Source of the DNA: a virus
Virus record (IMG/VR): IMGVR_UViG_3300034073_002641
Location: 1-64,000 of that record
Direction: 5' to 3' (one strand)
DNA length: 64,000 nt
In this document: positions 17,717-26,025 of the stretch, in pieces
How positions within the stretch are numbered: the first letter of the stretch is position 1
Layout of the letters: every line of letters starts with the position of its first letter
The notes under the pieces: generated by a model
Database searches by the model: none
Seen by the model: the letters and a program-made list of their open reading frames with translations, nothing else
Told to the model about the DNA's origin: nothing
Program-made: the position numbers and the translations under genes

Positions 17717-17717
17717 A

Positions 17718-18404
17718 TCACATCACAATAAAGTCCTTATATAATTTTTTAATTTTTGGGGATTCTCTTGTGATTTTTAGTGATTCATTGTAGATATCAT
17801 ATTTGTTAATATCCATATTAGTGATTGATTCAATATCAAACACATCTAGTATTGCTGATTTAATAAAGTCGTGTTTTAATGGGGAGAGATTGTGGCTTAT
17901 GTTGATAATATCATCATCAACCTCATTACAATTCATTTCAATATCAAGCCATTTGATATAACCTAGTTTAAAGACGTTGTAAGCAATGTTTTTAAGTTTA
18001 TATAACAAACTCCTACCTTGGAGGAAAGAATAGCCGTGGGGGAATGTGGATGTGGTTGTATAGGATTTTATGGTGTCATTTATTTCATCTTTTGGGTATA
18101 AGCAATTTTCTGTGTTATAGAACTTATATTTTAGTTTTTGAGTGGGGGTTAATTTTGCACCATAGTTAATTAAGTCAATTGTTCTTAAGATTTTGTCTTC
18201 ACCCAGGAATGTTTTAAATTTTGAATTAAATTCATCAACAGTTTCATTTATGTTTAGGACTATTAGACTATTGCTATCACCATTTATTGTATAGAAGTTT
18301 GAGCAATCAGTAATCTGGATTTTAGTGTTGGTATCCAGACCAATCTTTTCAAGAATAAAATCAGAAAATAAATTACAGATTATAGTTTTCTTTTTAATGT
18401 TCAT
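17718..18404 (-). CDS. Hypothetical protein, minus strand
   Basis: 228 residues from ATG at 18404, the start nearest a TATTTATA box. No domain recognised. An HGYSFLQGRSLLYKLKN segment in the middle is the most structured-looking part. It is convergent with the glutaredoxin-like gene. Confidence 0.6.
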   Translation of the reverse strand: MNIKKKTIICNLFSDFILEKIGLDTNTKIQITDCSNFYTINGDSNSLIVLNINETVDEFNSKFKTFLGEDKILRTIDLINYGAKLTPTQKLKYKFYNTENCLYPKDEINDTIKSYTTTSTFPHGYSFLQGRSLLYKLKNIAYNVFKLGYIKWLDIEMNCNEVDDDIINISHNLSPLKHDFIKSAILDVFDIESITNMDINKYDIYNESLKITRESPKIKKLYKDFIVM

Positions 18405-18423
18405 ATTATTTTTTTGATAAACA

Positions 18424-18431
18424 TATAAATA
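18424..18431 (-). promoter_or_regulatory. T4-late-like box, minus strand
   Basis: Minus-strand TATTTATA 20 nt before the start at 18404; a second copy lies at 18443-18450. Confidence 0.5.
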
Positions 18432-18483
18432 ATATTTTACAATATAAATAAAAAAAGGGGCAATAAACCCCTTTTTCTGCAAT

Positions 18484-18621
18484 TTAGCCTTTTGTTTTCT
18501 GTGCTGTGTAGTATTTTTCAACTGTTTTCTTTATCTTATCTTTCAAGTTTTCTTGCTCTTGAGAGGAAGATGCAGAAGATTGCACACTTTCATTTGTTTT
18601 AGATTTACAACCACATCCCAT
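18484..18621 (-). CDS. Small cysteine-leader protein (MGCGCKSK)
   Basis: 45 residues beginning MGCGCKSKTNES, then a serine-rich stretch and a charged helix. Short MGCGCK proteins are familiar from phages of Bacteroidota, function unknown; the leading cysteines could bind metal or be acylated. A minus-strand late-type box (18637-18644) lies 16 nt upstream, which supports a real gene. Confidence 0.65.
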   Translation of the reverse strand: MGCGCKSKTNESVQSSASSSQEQENLKDKIKKTVEKYYTAQKTKG

Positions 18622-18636
18622 AATTTTATATTTATA

Positions 18637-18658
18637 TATAAATATATAGATATTTATA
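18637..18658. promoter_or_regulatory. Divergent pair of T4-late-like boxes
   Basis: TATTTATA on the minus strand at 18637-18644 serves the MGCGC gene, and TATTTATA on the plus strand at 18651-18658 points to the gene at 18726. The plus-strand box is unusually far (about 60 nt) from its start codon. Confidence 0.45.
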
Positions 18659-18725
18659 AAAATAATAAAGGATATTTTGATTTCTACATTTTAGAAATTA
18701 TATTAAAAAAAAGAAGATGATGATG

Positions 18726-19436
18726 ATGAATGAAAAACTTAATTCTGAGTGGGTGTTTAGACGTCCTATTGATTTTGAATACAATAAATACATTGCTCTA
18801 AACTATATAAAGAGTTCAGAGGGTAGATTAAATGAATTAAAGATATATCCTGATTTACATGACATAACATTAAACTTAATCAATATTGCTTCCATAGGTA
18901 AGGATAATAAAATTGTTTCATTAACCAGGCAGTTAAATGAATATGATGATGAGATTGAACTTGGGGATTTTAGATATGATGAAGTTCCTAAACTAATGGT
19001 TAAGGATAAGAGTGAAGTTAGTAGAACAATTAATTTTACATACCCAAAATTTCTTGATTTATTTAATTTTGCCAAATCAATTTGGACTTTAGCTTTTGAG
19101 AATATTGATGTTAAATTAAAAAAAAATAAATCAGCAATAAGTTCAACAGGTTATTTCTATTATTTTGACAAAACAAAAAAATTATTATATATTTATTCGT
19201 TTGAAGTTCTTCTCAATGATGGAAAGTATAGCACAAGCAGTTCATTCAATGAAATTTATTGTGGTGATTATGATAAGATATCTATGATTAAGGTTTTTGA
19301 TAAACTTAAAGAAAAAGGATATGATACAAATAAACAGGTTTATGAAATTACATCTACACAAGACTTTCCAGTAAGAGAAACCATATTACCAATTGCAAAA
19401 CGTAAAATAATCTTTAAAAATATTGATAAATTATGA
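18726..19436 (+). CDS. Conserved phage hypothetical (MNEKLNSEWVF family)
   Basis: 236 residues. The N-terminus (NEKLNSEWVFRRPIDFEYNK) looks like a conserved family seen in T4-like Bacteroidota phages, function unknown. Four successive ATG codons (18717, 18720, 18723, 18726) form the start region; the last precedes the conserved part. It overlaps the DUF3310 gene by 4 nt. Confidence 0.6.
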   Translation: MNEKLNSEWVFRRPIDFEYNKYIALNYIKSSEGRLNELKIYPDLHDITLNLINIASIGKDNKIVSLTRQLNEYDDEIELGDFRYDEVPKLMVKDKSEVSRTINFTYPKFLDLFNFAKSIWTLAFENIDVKLKKNKSAISSTGYFYYFDKTKKLLYIYSFEVLLNDGKYSTSSSFNEIYCGDYDKISMIKVFDKLKEKGYDTNKQVYEITSTQDFPVRETILPIAKRKIIFKNIDKL

Positions 19437-19675
19437 TAACAAACAAAGAAATGGTTTCACACCCAGACCATTATAAATTTGGGGAAGATAACACATATGA
19501 GGTTTATAAAGTATGTGAGGCTTGGGGTTTGGATAAAGATGCCTATTTATTCAATGTTGTTAAATATGTTGCAAGATCCGGCAGGAAAAATCCAGACAAG
19601 GAAATTGAAGATTTAAAAAAAGCAATAGAATATCTTGAGTTTAAGATAAATAAATTGTCAGGAACAAGTATTTAA
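19433..19675 (+). CDS. DUF3310 family protein
   Basis: 80 residues. HPDHYKFG near the N-terminus and VVKYVARSGRKNPDKEIEDL followed by KKAIEYLE match DUF3310, a small phage family often labelled nucleotide kinase-like, with no solid activity known. Coupled to the previous gene by ATGA overlap. Confidence 0.85.
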   Translation: MITNKEMVSHPDHYKFGEDNTYEVYKVCEAWGLDKDAYLFNVVKYVARSGRKNPDKEIEDLKKAIEYLEFKINKLSGTSI

Positions 19676-19692
19676 TATTAAAACATAGTTAT

Positions 19693-20295
19693 ATGGAAAA
19701 AAGGAAAGTAAAAAATGTTATACTACAAGAAAGTAGTTTATCAAGAGTTTGGAAATATGTTCAGGATGATTCAGCATCTTTTGGCGTGATTTCTCCATTT
19801 AGAAAATACTTATCTAGGGTTGAAAATTTAGAAAGGTATAAAGAATTAAAATCTTTTGTTAGAAATAATCTTAAATTAGGTTATATTGAATTAGAAGGTG
19901 GTTTTAAAGAAGAAGGTGATTGGATAAATGAAAAAACACTTTTTATACCAAACATAAGTAAAGAACGCTTACTTTTCTTGGGGGAGTATTATGATCAGTA
20001 TTCAGTTATATATAAAGATAGTAATGAGTTTGTTGAAATTGGAACTAATGATGCATCAGGTATGGGTAAGGTTATAAATAGTTTCACAAAAAAAGGCTGG
20101 GATAAAAATATGGAAATAGATACTGATTTAACAAAAGAGTTTTTCTCTAAATTAGCAAAGGGTAGTCATAGAGATAAAAAGTTTCTATATAGTATGGATG
20201 AAAGTTTTTTATATGAAATAGATGAAAAAACATTTAATGATATGTATAGAGAAGCCCGTGGAGGTGGAGAAAGAAGATTAATAAAATTATTATAA
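19693..20295 (+). CDS. DUF3293-like protein
   Basis: 200 residues. FGVISPFRKYLSRVENLERY, GYIELEGGFKEEGDW and LFIPNISKERLLFLG followed by YYDQYSVIYKD follow the layout of DUF3293-type proteins (paired N/R-rich helix, then a strand-rich part). The N-terminus VKNVILQESSLSRVWKYV resembles N-terminal leader segments with an LxE site seen on phage virion proteins, so packaging is possible. Function unknown. Confidence 0.55.
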   Translation: MEKRKVKNVILQESSLSRVWKYVQDDSASFGVISPFRKYLSRVENLERYKELKSFVRNNLKLGYIELEGGFKEEGDWINEKTLFIPNISKERLLFLGEYYDQYSVIYKDSNEFVEIGTNDASGMGKVINSFTKKGWDKNMEIDTDLTKEFFSKLAKGSHRDKKFLYSMDESFLYEIDEKTFNDMYREARGGGERRLIKLL

Positions 20296-20296
20296 T

Positions 20297-20665
20297 ATGA
20301 ATGAAGAGATTATATTAGAACTAGTTAGCACTCAAATTCAGTTTAGGTTCTTGCATTGGCAAACAAAATCATATGCAAAGCACCAGGCTTATGGTGCTTT
20401 TTATGAAAATCTGGATGATTTGATTGATAAGTATGTTGAAGTTTGTATGGGTAAGCATGGTCGTCCTGAGTTTGGGGGTGATTTCTCAATGGAGTTTAAA
20501 GATATTGAGGGATTTTCAATGCAGGAGTATCTGGATGATTTTACAGAGTTTTTGATGAGTTTATCAGAAAAATTAACAGAAGGAGAAGACACTGATTTGC
20601 TAAATATCAGAGATGAAATTTTGGCAGAAGTGAATAAAATGAAATATTTATTAACACTTAATTAA
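20297..20665 (+). CDS. Ferritin-like/Dps-like small protein (DUF5856-like)
   Basis: 122 residues, four helices. FRFLHWQTKSYAKHQAYGAF and LDDLIDKYVEVCMG reproduce the Dps-like pattern HW-x7-H ... D-x3-E used for iron binding. Phage relatives of this family are known but uncharacterised. It ends 1 nt before the homing endonuclease gene. Confidence 0.75.
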   Translation: MNEEIILELVSTQIQFRFLHWQTKSYAKHQAYGAFYENLDDLIDKYVEVCMGKHGRPEFGGDFSMEFKDIEGFSMQEYLDDFTEFLMSLSEKLTEGEDTDLLNIRDEILAEVNKMKYLLTLN

Positions 20666-20666
20666 G

Positions 20667-21563
20667 TTGATTAAATCAATTTGGAAGCCATTTTATTATA
20701 AATCTAAACCTAATTATTATACCAAAATTGATGGGAAATATTTGGATAATAAAAAAGGAACTACTGGTTATAAAGTTATTTGGGCTTGTGATTCTTTAAC
20801 ATGTAAAACACCTAATAAATTGCACTCAATAAATGCGTGTCATTTAATTAAGGATAAATTGAATTTTGATATTCAAATATGCAGACCTTGTCAATGTAGT
20901 GGTGATGGTAATGGTAGATTTGGTGATAATAGAAAATGGAGTGATTTTCATAGTGAAGAAAGAGTTAAAGAATTAAAATTAATCTATTCTGAAAAATGGA
21001 AAGGTGCTAAAAATCCCTCTTTAATTGATGATGTTAAAATAAAAAAGAATCAAAGTATAATAAATGAAGTTTTTTTAAAAAAAATAGTAAATAAAAATGG
21101 TTTTAAATTGCTATCATTATTAGATTTAGATGGTAAAAATAGTAAATTAGTTGTTGAGTGTAAAAATGGACATATTTCTGATAAAAGATATGTTAATTTT
21201 GCTGCTAAACATAAAAAATTTATTTGTAGTTATTGTTATTATGATTCAATAAAATGTGGTTTTAAAAATGAGGATTTATTAGAATATATGAATTATGCTA
21301 AAAAAGTGCGTTCATTAACAAAAATCACATATAGAAGATATAAAGACATAATTAACCCTAACAATTATAAAATTGGTAAATACTTATATCATATTGATCA
21401 TAAGTATAGCATATTTGAAGGTTTTAAAAATAATATTCCTCCTGAAATTTTGTCAGCAAAAGAGAATTTAGAACCAATTTTGGGAAGTGAAAATTGTTCA
21501 AAACAAAGTAAATGTTCGATAACTAAAAATGAGTTATATAACTTAACTACTTATTTAAAGTAG
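20667..21563 (+). CDS. Free-standing HNH-type homing endonuclease
   Basis: 298 residues starting at TTG 20667. The N-terminal half has cysteine pairs typical of zinc-binding DNA-recognition modules (CDSLTCKTP, CRPCQC, CSYCYY). The C-terminal YLYHIDHKYSIFEGFKNN, then ENLEPILGSENCSKQ, is the divergent HNH core of T4 Hef/Mob-type enzymes. Very AT-rich codons compared with neighbours suggest recent arrival. It lies directly upstream of the interrupted DHH gene, the layout of the T4 mobA-gene 60 cassette. Confidence 0.8.
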   Translation: MIKSIWKPFYYKSKPNYYTKIDGKYLDNKKGTTGYKVIWACDSLTCKTPNKLHSINACHLIKDKLNFDIQICRPCQCSGDGNGRFGDNRKWSDFHSEERVKELKLIYSEKWKGAKNPSLIDDVKIKKNQSIINEVFLKKIVNKNGFKLLSLLDLDGKNSKLVVECKNGHISDKRYVNFAAKHKKFICSYCYYDSIKCGFKNEDLLEYMNYAKKVRSLTKITYRRYKDIINPNNYKIGKYLYHIDHKYSIFEGFKNNIPPEILSAKENLEPILGSENCSKQSKCSITKNELYNLTTYLK

Positions 21564-21568
21564 TTATA

Positions 21569-21576
21569 TATTTATT
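21569..21576 (+). promoter_or_regulatory. T4-late-like box TATTTATT
   Basis: TATATTTATTGTAATAAA context, 22 nt before ATG 21599; near-identical context (TGTATATTTATTGTAATAAA) precedes the repeat-protein operon at 31088. Confidence 0.6.
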
Positions 21577-21598
21577 GTAATAAAAAAAATAAACGACT

Positions 21599-23080
21599 AT
21601 GAAAAAAAACAATCAGGTCCTGGTAGAAAGTGGAATTAGAGATATTGATGCTCTTGCAAACCGTTATAATAAAGCGGAGATCTACTTTCACCAGGACCTC
21701 TGAGGGCTTGATGGTGTTACATCGGCTTTAGCTATGAAAAAATACTTGGAAGATAATGGCATTGAAGTTATTGATGCACATGTTATCCAATACGGGGATA
21801 TGGAGTTTGCTGTAAAGAAGAATGATGCCCTAGGGGATACTATGCCTGTTCTAGTGGATTTTGCACATGGAAAACCTATGTTCAAAATACATACAGATCA
21901 CCATGATAGCCAGATTGGTGTTGATACCAAAAAAACATCAGGACAATTTAAGAAAGCAAGGTCAAATGCTGAAACCATTTCACAAGTTATTTCAAAAAGT
22001 GATTTGTTTAGTGATACAGATATTTTGATAATCAATACAGTGGATTCGGCTGATTTTGTTAGACAAGGTTTAACCCCAGACAATGTTATCAATTACTTAT
22101 ATAAGTATGATAAGTCAAAATCAATGAGGGAGAATAAATTATTACTTGGTCTTGTTGCAAATAAATTATTATTGGCATTTAAGAATAAGAAAGGATTTCT
22201 TGAATATCTTGTAATGAATTCAACACCATCTATATTATCTATATTGAATAATATTAAGAAATGGATGAAAGAGAATACAGATGAATTACCAGAGGATTTG
22301 CAGATGAATGCAGAGAAATATATTGAATCAATGAAAGACAGTCCAAGTGTTAAATATGAGGATGGTATTATATATCAATATGGTATGGGTACTTTAAAGG
22401 GTACAGGATCATATGATAGATATGTTGCATTTAAGAATCAACCAGATGCAAACTTTTTGATTATTTATTGGCCATTGGGTTTAATCCAGGTTTCAAAAAA
22501 TCCATTTAAAGAAAATCCAAAATACAAGGCACTTCATTTAGGGGAATTAGCACAAAAGGTTATGGCACAATTCAAACCAATGTTGGAAGATAAGTTAATC
22601 TTATTATCAACAATGAAGTGGGTTAATGAATCAAAAGCAAAGGAAGATAGTGTTGGATTTACATACAATGATTTTCATGCAACATATGGGGATAAGTATT
22701 ATACAAAACCTGGTGCGCCAAAAACAAATGCTGAATTGAAATCAATTATGGATAAGTTATTTAGTGAATTAACAGAAGATGAGAAACAAAAATTAGATTG
22801 TGTTGCATTAAATGCTTGGGATATAATCCAAGCAAATAGTGGTGGTCATCCAAGTATTACAAACATTTCAGGATTGAACTTCATAGGTAGGGGTAAAAGG
22901 CCTCCTGGTCCAAGAACACCAAAACCAAAATCAACAGAACCAAGAACAGCATCATCAGAACCAAAATATGTCAAATCTGATTCTAAAAAAGAGGGCGGAG
23001 AGACAGAATACTTGAGTTTAATGAAAACTATTGCAAGTAAAATTAAAGATAAGTTAGAAACAGAAGTTAGCAAATATTAA
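21599..23080 (+). CDS. DHH-family phosphoesterase requiring translational bypass
   Basis: ATG 21599 opens a frame that reads ...KAEIYFHQDL and meets TGA at 21701. The same frame resumes with LDGVTSALAMKKYL. Skipping the 9 nt 21701-21709 (hop from Leu CTC 21698 to Leu CTT 21707) gives FHQDLDGVTSALA, the exact DxD motif I of DHH phosphoesterases. Later motifs are intact: VLVDFAH, TDHHDS (about residues 96-101 of the fused product), and VDSAD. The restored protein is about 490 residues. The conventional ORF from ATG 21734 lacks motif I and would probably be inactive. DHH proteins cleave cyclic dinucleotides, nanoRNA or DNA ends; the substrate here is unknown. Confidence 0.75.
21613..21709 (+). 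promoter_or_regulatory. Candidate ribosome-bypass element with stem-loop
   Basis: An imperfect inverted repeat pairs 21615-21631 with 21684-21699: 10 bp, a single bulged A, then 6 bp. Its 3' arm ends inside the take-off codon CTC. Stop TGA follows at once, then GGG, then landing codon CTT. Both codons can be read by one tRNA-Leu (anticodon GAG). The layout of matched codons, adjacent stop and upstream hairpin resembles the T4 gene 60 bypass. Confidence 0.65.
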
Positions 23081-23424
23081 CTATTAACATCAAGGACATC
23101 ACCCTCCTTGATGTTATTTTTTTTACACGTTCCCCCTATCACCTCTAACACCATATTCCCATCACCACAATATCTTTTACATCTTTCAGTTGTACATGGG
23201 GGGCAATTGTGATGTATCTTTGTGATTACATTATCATCAATCATTATTATATCCAATGGTATGATACAATTCTTCATCCAGAAACAGGATCTGGGTTCAT
23301 CCATAAGGAATAACATAGAATTAAAGGTTTCATCAAATTCCTTATTCATCATTCCTTTTTCTTTCTCTTCACGAGATATTGCCAATTTTGCTTCAAAGGT
23401 TAAATCATTTATTTTCAATTTCAT
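23077..23424 (-). CDS. DUF192 family protein
   Basis: 115 residues. FEAKLAISREEKEKGMMNKE, SCFWMKNCIIPLDIIMID and the C-terminal VLEVIGG...IKEGD match DUF192, a small beta-rich family with a conserved FWMKN-x3-PLD core. A four-cysteine insert (CPPCTTERCKRYC) in the loop is unusual and could bind metal. No signal peptide, unlike many bacterial members. Minus-strand, with a late-type box upstream. Confidence 0.88.
   Translation of the reverse strand: MKLKINDLTFEAKLAISREEKEKGMMNKEFDETFNSMLFLMDEPRSCFWMKNCIIPLDIIMIDDNVITKIHHNCPPCTTERCKRYCGDGNMVLEVIGGTCKKNNIKEGDVLDVNS
23086..23124 (+). terminator. Strong rho-independent terminator for DHH gene
   Basis: 11-bp perfect arms 23086-23096 and 23105-23115 followed by a T run; it lies inside the 3' end of the convergent DUF192 gene. 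Confidence 0.85.
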
Positions 23425-23439
23425 GATAATTATTTATAT

Positions 23440-23447
23440 AATAAATA
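23440..23447 (-). promoter_or_regulatory. T4-late-like box, minus strand
   Basis: Minus-strand TATTTATT 16 nt before the DUF192 start. Confidence 0.55.
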
Positions 23448-23468
23448 GGTTTTAATCAAATTTAATTC

Positions 23469-23476
23469 TATTTTTG
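23469..23476 (+). promoter_or_regulatory. Host-type -7 box
   Basis: TATTTTTG upstream of ATG 23496; no exact TTTG is seen at -33. Confidence 0.55.
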
Positions 23477-23495
23477 CAAAACAAAACACAAAAAA

Positions 23496-24197
23496 ATGTT
23501 AGTAATTGGTGATATTCATGGTCAAGACTTCTGGAAATCCATTGTTAATGAGCATATGGATGAGGACTATATTGTCTTTGTAGGTGATTACTTTGATTCT
23601 TATTCCATTGGGTCAAAAAAGATTTTGGATAATTTTAGGAAAATCATCAAACTTAAACAAACTTATCCAGATAAGGTTAAGTTGCTTTTGGGTAATCATG
23701 ATATTCATTATTATTACTTGAATAGTAATTATAGGGGAACAGGATTTGATTATAGCATTATGTTTGATGTAAATAACTTATTCAAGAAGCACAAAGATTT
23801 GTTCCAAGCAACATTTCTATATGGTAATACCATTGTTTCCCATGCTGGGATTACAAACAAGTTGGTTCAATCAACAGAGAATGATTATTTAACAGCATTG
23901 GATTTGGGTTGGGGTGATGTAAAAGAGCATAATGACATTGCAGACAAGTTAAACTTCTTGTTTGAAATTAGTTGCAAGACCCTTTTTTACATTGGTGATG
24001 AGAGGGGTGGTATTGATCCTTTCTCTGGTGTATTTTGGGCAGGTATGAAGGAATTGACAAATGATTATATTCCAGGATTTAACCAAGTGGTTGGTCATAC
24101 TCATTTGGATGAAAAAGTAATTAAGAAATATGATGATGCTGAATTGGTATTCATTGACACTGGAAATAAAAATGCTTATCATTTAATCAAACAATAA
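23496..24197 (+). CDS. PPP-type metallophosphatase
   Basis: 233 residues with the PPP signature set: GDIHGQD, GDYFDSY, LLGNHD, SHAGITN and VGHTHLD. These are the metal-binding motifs of the PP1/PP2A/Ap4A-hydrolase superfamily; phage lambda phosphatase is a relative. It may remove phosphate from proteins or dinucleotide polyphosphates. It is followed 11 nt later by a Nudix gene, so a nucleotide clean-up pair is plausible. Confidence 0.88.
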   Translation: MLVIGDIHGQDFWKSIVNEHMDEDYIVFVGDYFDSYSIGSKKILDNFRKIIKLKQTYPDKVKLLLGNHDIHYYYLNSNYRGTGFDYSIMFDVNNLFKKHKDLFQATFLYGNTIVSHAGITNKLVQSTENDYLTALDLGWGDVKEHNDIADKLNFLFEISCKTLFYIGDERGGIDPFSGVFWAGMKELTNDYIPGFNQVVGHTHLDEKVIKKYDDAELVFIDTGNKNAYHLIKQ

Positions 24198-24208
24198 ATA
24201 AAAAGAAT

Positions 24209-24625
24209 ATGAGAGAGTATGTTGGTGTATTAGTAAGACACAATAAGGAGTTTCTACTTTGCAAGAGAAGTCCAAAGAGCAATAGTTTGCCTGGAATGTG
24301 GTCAGTTCCTGCTGGGAAATTGGAAACATTTGAAACAACACATGAAGGTGCTAAAAGGGAGTTCTATGAGGAAACTAATATTCATATAACAAATAGGAAA
24401 CTAACACCTATTGCATCCATTGATAGATATTCAAGAGATGGTAGCAAGATAAATGGTAGGTTCAATGTGTTCTTATTAGACAGCCCAGATAAGAAATTAG
24501 TTCCAGATTTGGAGAATGCTATGGATGGTGATGAGCATACAGAATGTGGCTATTTTACCTATGAAGAATTAAGTGGGTTATATATAGATGATAAGATGAT
24601 GAGTTTGATTAAATCATTGTCTTGA
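24209..24625 (+). CDS. Nudix hydrolase
   Basis: 138 residues. The Nudix box reads G-KLETF-E-TTHEGAK-REFYEE-TNI, matching GX5EX7REUXEEXGU except asparagine at the last glycine. It is preceded by SLPGMWSVPAGKLE. Such enzymes cleave nucleoside diphosphates linked to another group, for example damaged nucleotides, NADH or RNA caps. Likely co-transcribed with the phosphatase upstream. Confidence 0.9.
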   Translation: MREYVGVLVRHNKEFLLCKRSPKSNSLPGMWSVPAGKLETFETTHEGAKREFYEETNIHITNRKLTPIASIDRYSRDGSKINGRFNVFLLDSPDKKLVPDLENAMDGDEHTECGYFTYEELSGLYIDDKMMSLIKSLS

Positions 24626-24627
24626 TA

Positions 24628-24635
24628 TATTTATA
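24628..24635 (+). promoter_or_regulatory. T4-late-like box TATTTATA
   Basis: GATATATTTATAGTAAAA context, 9 nt before ATG 24645. Confidence 0.5.
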
Positions 24636-24644
24636 GTAAAAAAA

Positions 24645-25547
24645 ATGAAAGATAATAAATTCATTTTGCTTACTGAAAGTCAAGTAAATATTTTAGATGA
24701 ACAAAGGCTAATCCAAGAATGCACAATTGCTGCTGTTAGATTAGATGATGGGAATGTTATAGCCAAAAACAGGGATAGGGGTTATTTGGCAAAGATGGAA
24801 ATTGTCCATGAGATTGTGGATGATGTTGAGGTTATGTATTGGAGAGATACAGAAACAGACTGGTCCGAGGGAATGAATGAATACGGTATTGGAATAGTTA
24901 ATTCAAGTCTATTGGTTAGGCAAGATGAGAAGGAAAGTAATAAAGTATTCAAGTCCAAGAAAGTTAAGAACTCCAATGATGGTAAGAAAATACGTAGAGC
25001 ATTAAGTTTTAGGAATTTAAAAGATGTGATTAAATCAATCATATCTTATGACGCAGATGATCCAAAGAATGTTGGAATTAAGGGGCAGACAATTGTTGGA
25101 AGCCCAAAGAATATATATATTATTGAACTCACAAGTAAGGACACTCCGGTCATAACAAAGATGGGTGATGATAAGGTTGAGGTAAGAACCAATCATGGCA
25201 TAGTACACAAAAAAACAGGTTATATTTATGGCATAAAGAAGAAGTCATCCCATTCAAGATTGGAGTTGGCCAAAAAGCATTTGCAAGATGCTCAAAAGGA
25301 TCAAGATGTTATTGATAAGATGAAAGAACAATATAAGAAAAATAAGTTCTTGAATCCTTATAGAATGAAGAATATGTATAATATGCAGACTGTGGGGCAG
25401 ATAATGATGAATTTGGATAAGAGAGAAATTACTATTAGAATGGATAATGAAATGGGGGAATTTGTTGGAATAGATAATAGATTGCCAAAAGGGTATAAAC
25501 CAAAAATATCTGTAAGAATAGAGGGTGAGAAAACAAATAGAAAATAA
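24645..25547 (+). CDS. N-terminal nucleophile (C45/AAT-like) hydrolase with cleavable leader
   Basis: 300 residues. From Cys26 the sequence CTIAAVRLDDGNVIAKNRDR and later GMNEYGIGIVNSS fit the Ntn-hydrolase fold of peptidase C45/acyltransferase (AAT) and choloylglycine hydrolase, in which the mature N-terminal cysteine is catalytic. The first 25 residues (ILLTESQV, ILDEQRLIQE) are a leader; the residue triplet before Cys26 is I-Q-E, a match to the T4 prohead-protease site (L/I)xE. I infer a packaged amidase or acyltransferase activated by cleavage. Its stop overlaps the first repeat-protein gene by 1 nt. Confidence 0.7.
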   Translation: MKDNKFILLTESQVNILDEQRLIQECTIAAVRLDDGNVIAKNRDRGYLAKMEIVHEIVDDVEVMYWRDTETDWSEGMNEYGIGIVNSSLLVRQDEKESNKVFKSKKVKNSNDGKKIRRALSFRNLKDVIKSIISYDADDPKNVGIKGQTIVGSPKNIYIIELTSKDTPVITKMGDDKVEVRTNHGIVHKKTGYIYGIKKKSSHSRLELAKKHLQDAQKDQDVIDKMKEQYKKNKFLNPYRMKNMYNMQTVGQIMMNLDKREITIRMDNEMGEFVGIDNRLPKGYKPKISVRIEGEKTNRK

Positions 25548-26017
25548 TGGAAAAAGAAGCATTAAAAAGAATATTTGAGTTCCTTGAAAAGAAGGGAGAA
25601 CATAATACTCCATTCTTGTGGAAATGGGAAAATGGTGAGCCATTAACAGAAGAAGAATTAAATATTAAAGGTGATTTGGATTTACAGGATAGAAAAATTA
25701 CCTCATTACCAAAAGGCTTGAAAATTAGTGGTTGGTTAGATTTATCTCGTTCAAAAATAAAATCACTACCAGAAGGATTGGAAATTGGTGATAGTTTATT
25801 TTTAGTAAGAACAAGCATAACTTCATTACCAAAAGGATTGAAAGTTGGGGGGCATTTAGATGTAACTGAATCTGAACTACCTTATTACTATAAAAATGAT
25901 GATCATTTAAGAAAATCAATTGAACCTGGTTTTATAAAAGGTGATATAATTTCTGAATATTACATTGATTATGATTATGAAGATGAAGATGATTATGAAG
26001 AAGATGATGATAATTAA
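25547..26017 (+). CDS. LPxxL repeat protein 1 (3 repeats, acidic tail)
   Basis: 156 residues. First member of a paralogous family: an N-terminal module (MEKEALKRIFEFLEKKGEHN, then PFLWKW and PLTEEELNIKGDL), then 20-residue units of the form LPxGLKVxGxLxLxxTxITS, then a KSIEPGFIKGD tail. This copy has three units and ends in a unique run of aspartate, glutamate and tyrosine. The 20-residue spacing matches LPX-type leucine-rich repeats such as those of IpaH effectors. Start overlaps the previous stop (TAATG). Target unknown. Confidence 0.75.
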   Translation: MEKEALKRIFEFLEKKGEHNTPFLWKWENGEPLTEEELNIKGDLDLQDRKITSLPKGLKISGWLDLSRSKIKSLPEGLEIGDSLFLVRTSITSLPKGLKVGGHLDVTESELPYYYKNDDHLRKSIEPGFIKGDIISEYYIDYDYEDEDDYEEDDDN

Positions 26018-26025
26018 TATATGAT

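Noticed and set aside
21701-21703. TGA as a reassigned or suppressed stop codon
   Set aside because: TGA, TAA and TAG all end genes normally elsewhere in the window (for example TGA in most small-array genes), so the code is not changed; readthrough would also break the DxD motif by three residues.
21698-21712. +1 or -1 programmed frameshift in the DHH gene
   Set aside because: Both shifted frames reach stop codons soon after the site and do not reach the DHH frame; only an in-frame 9-nt skip does.
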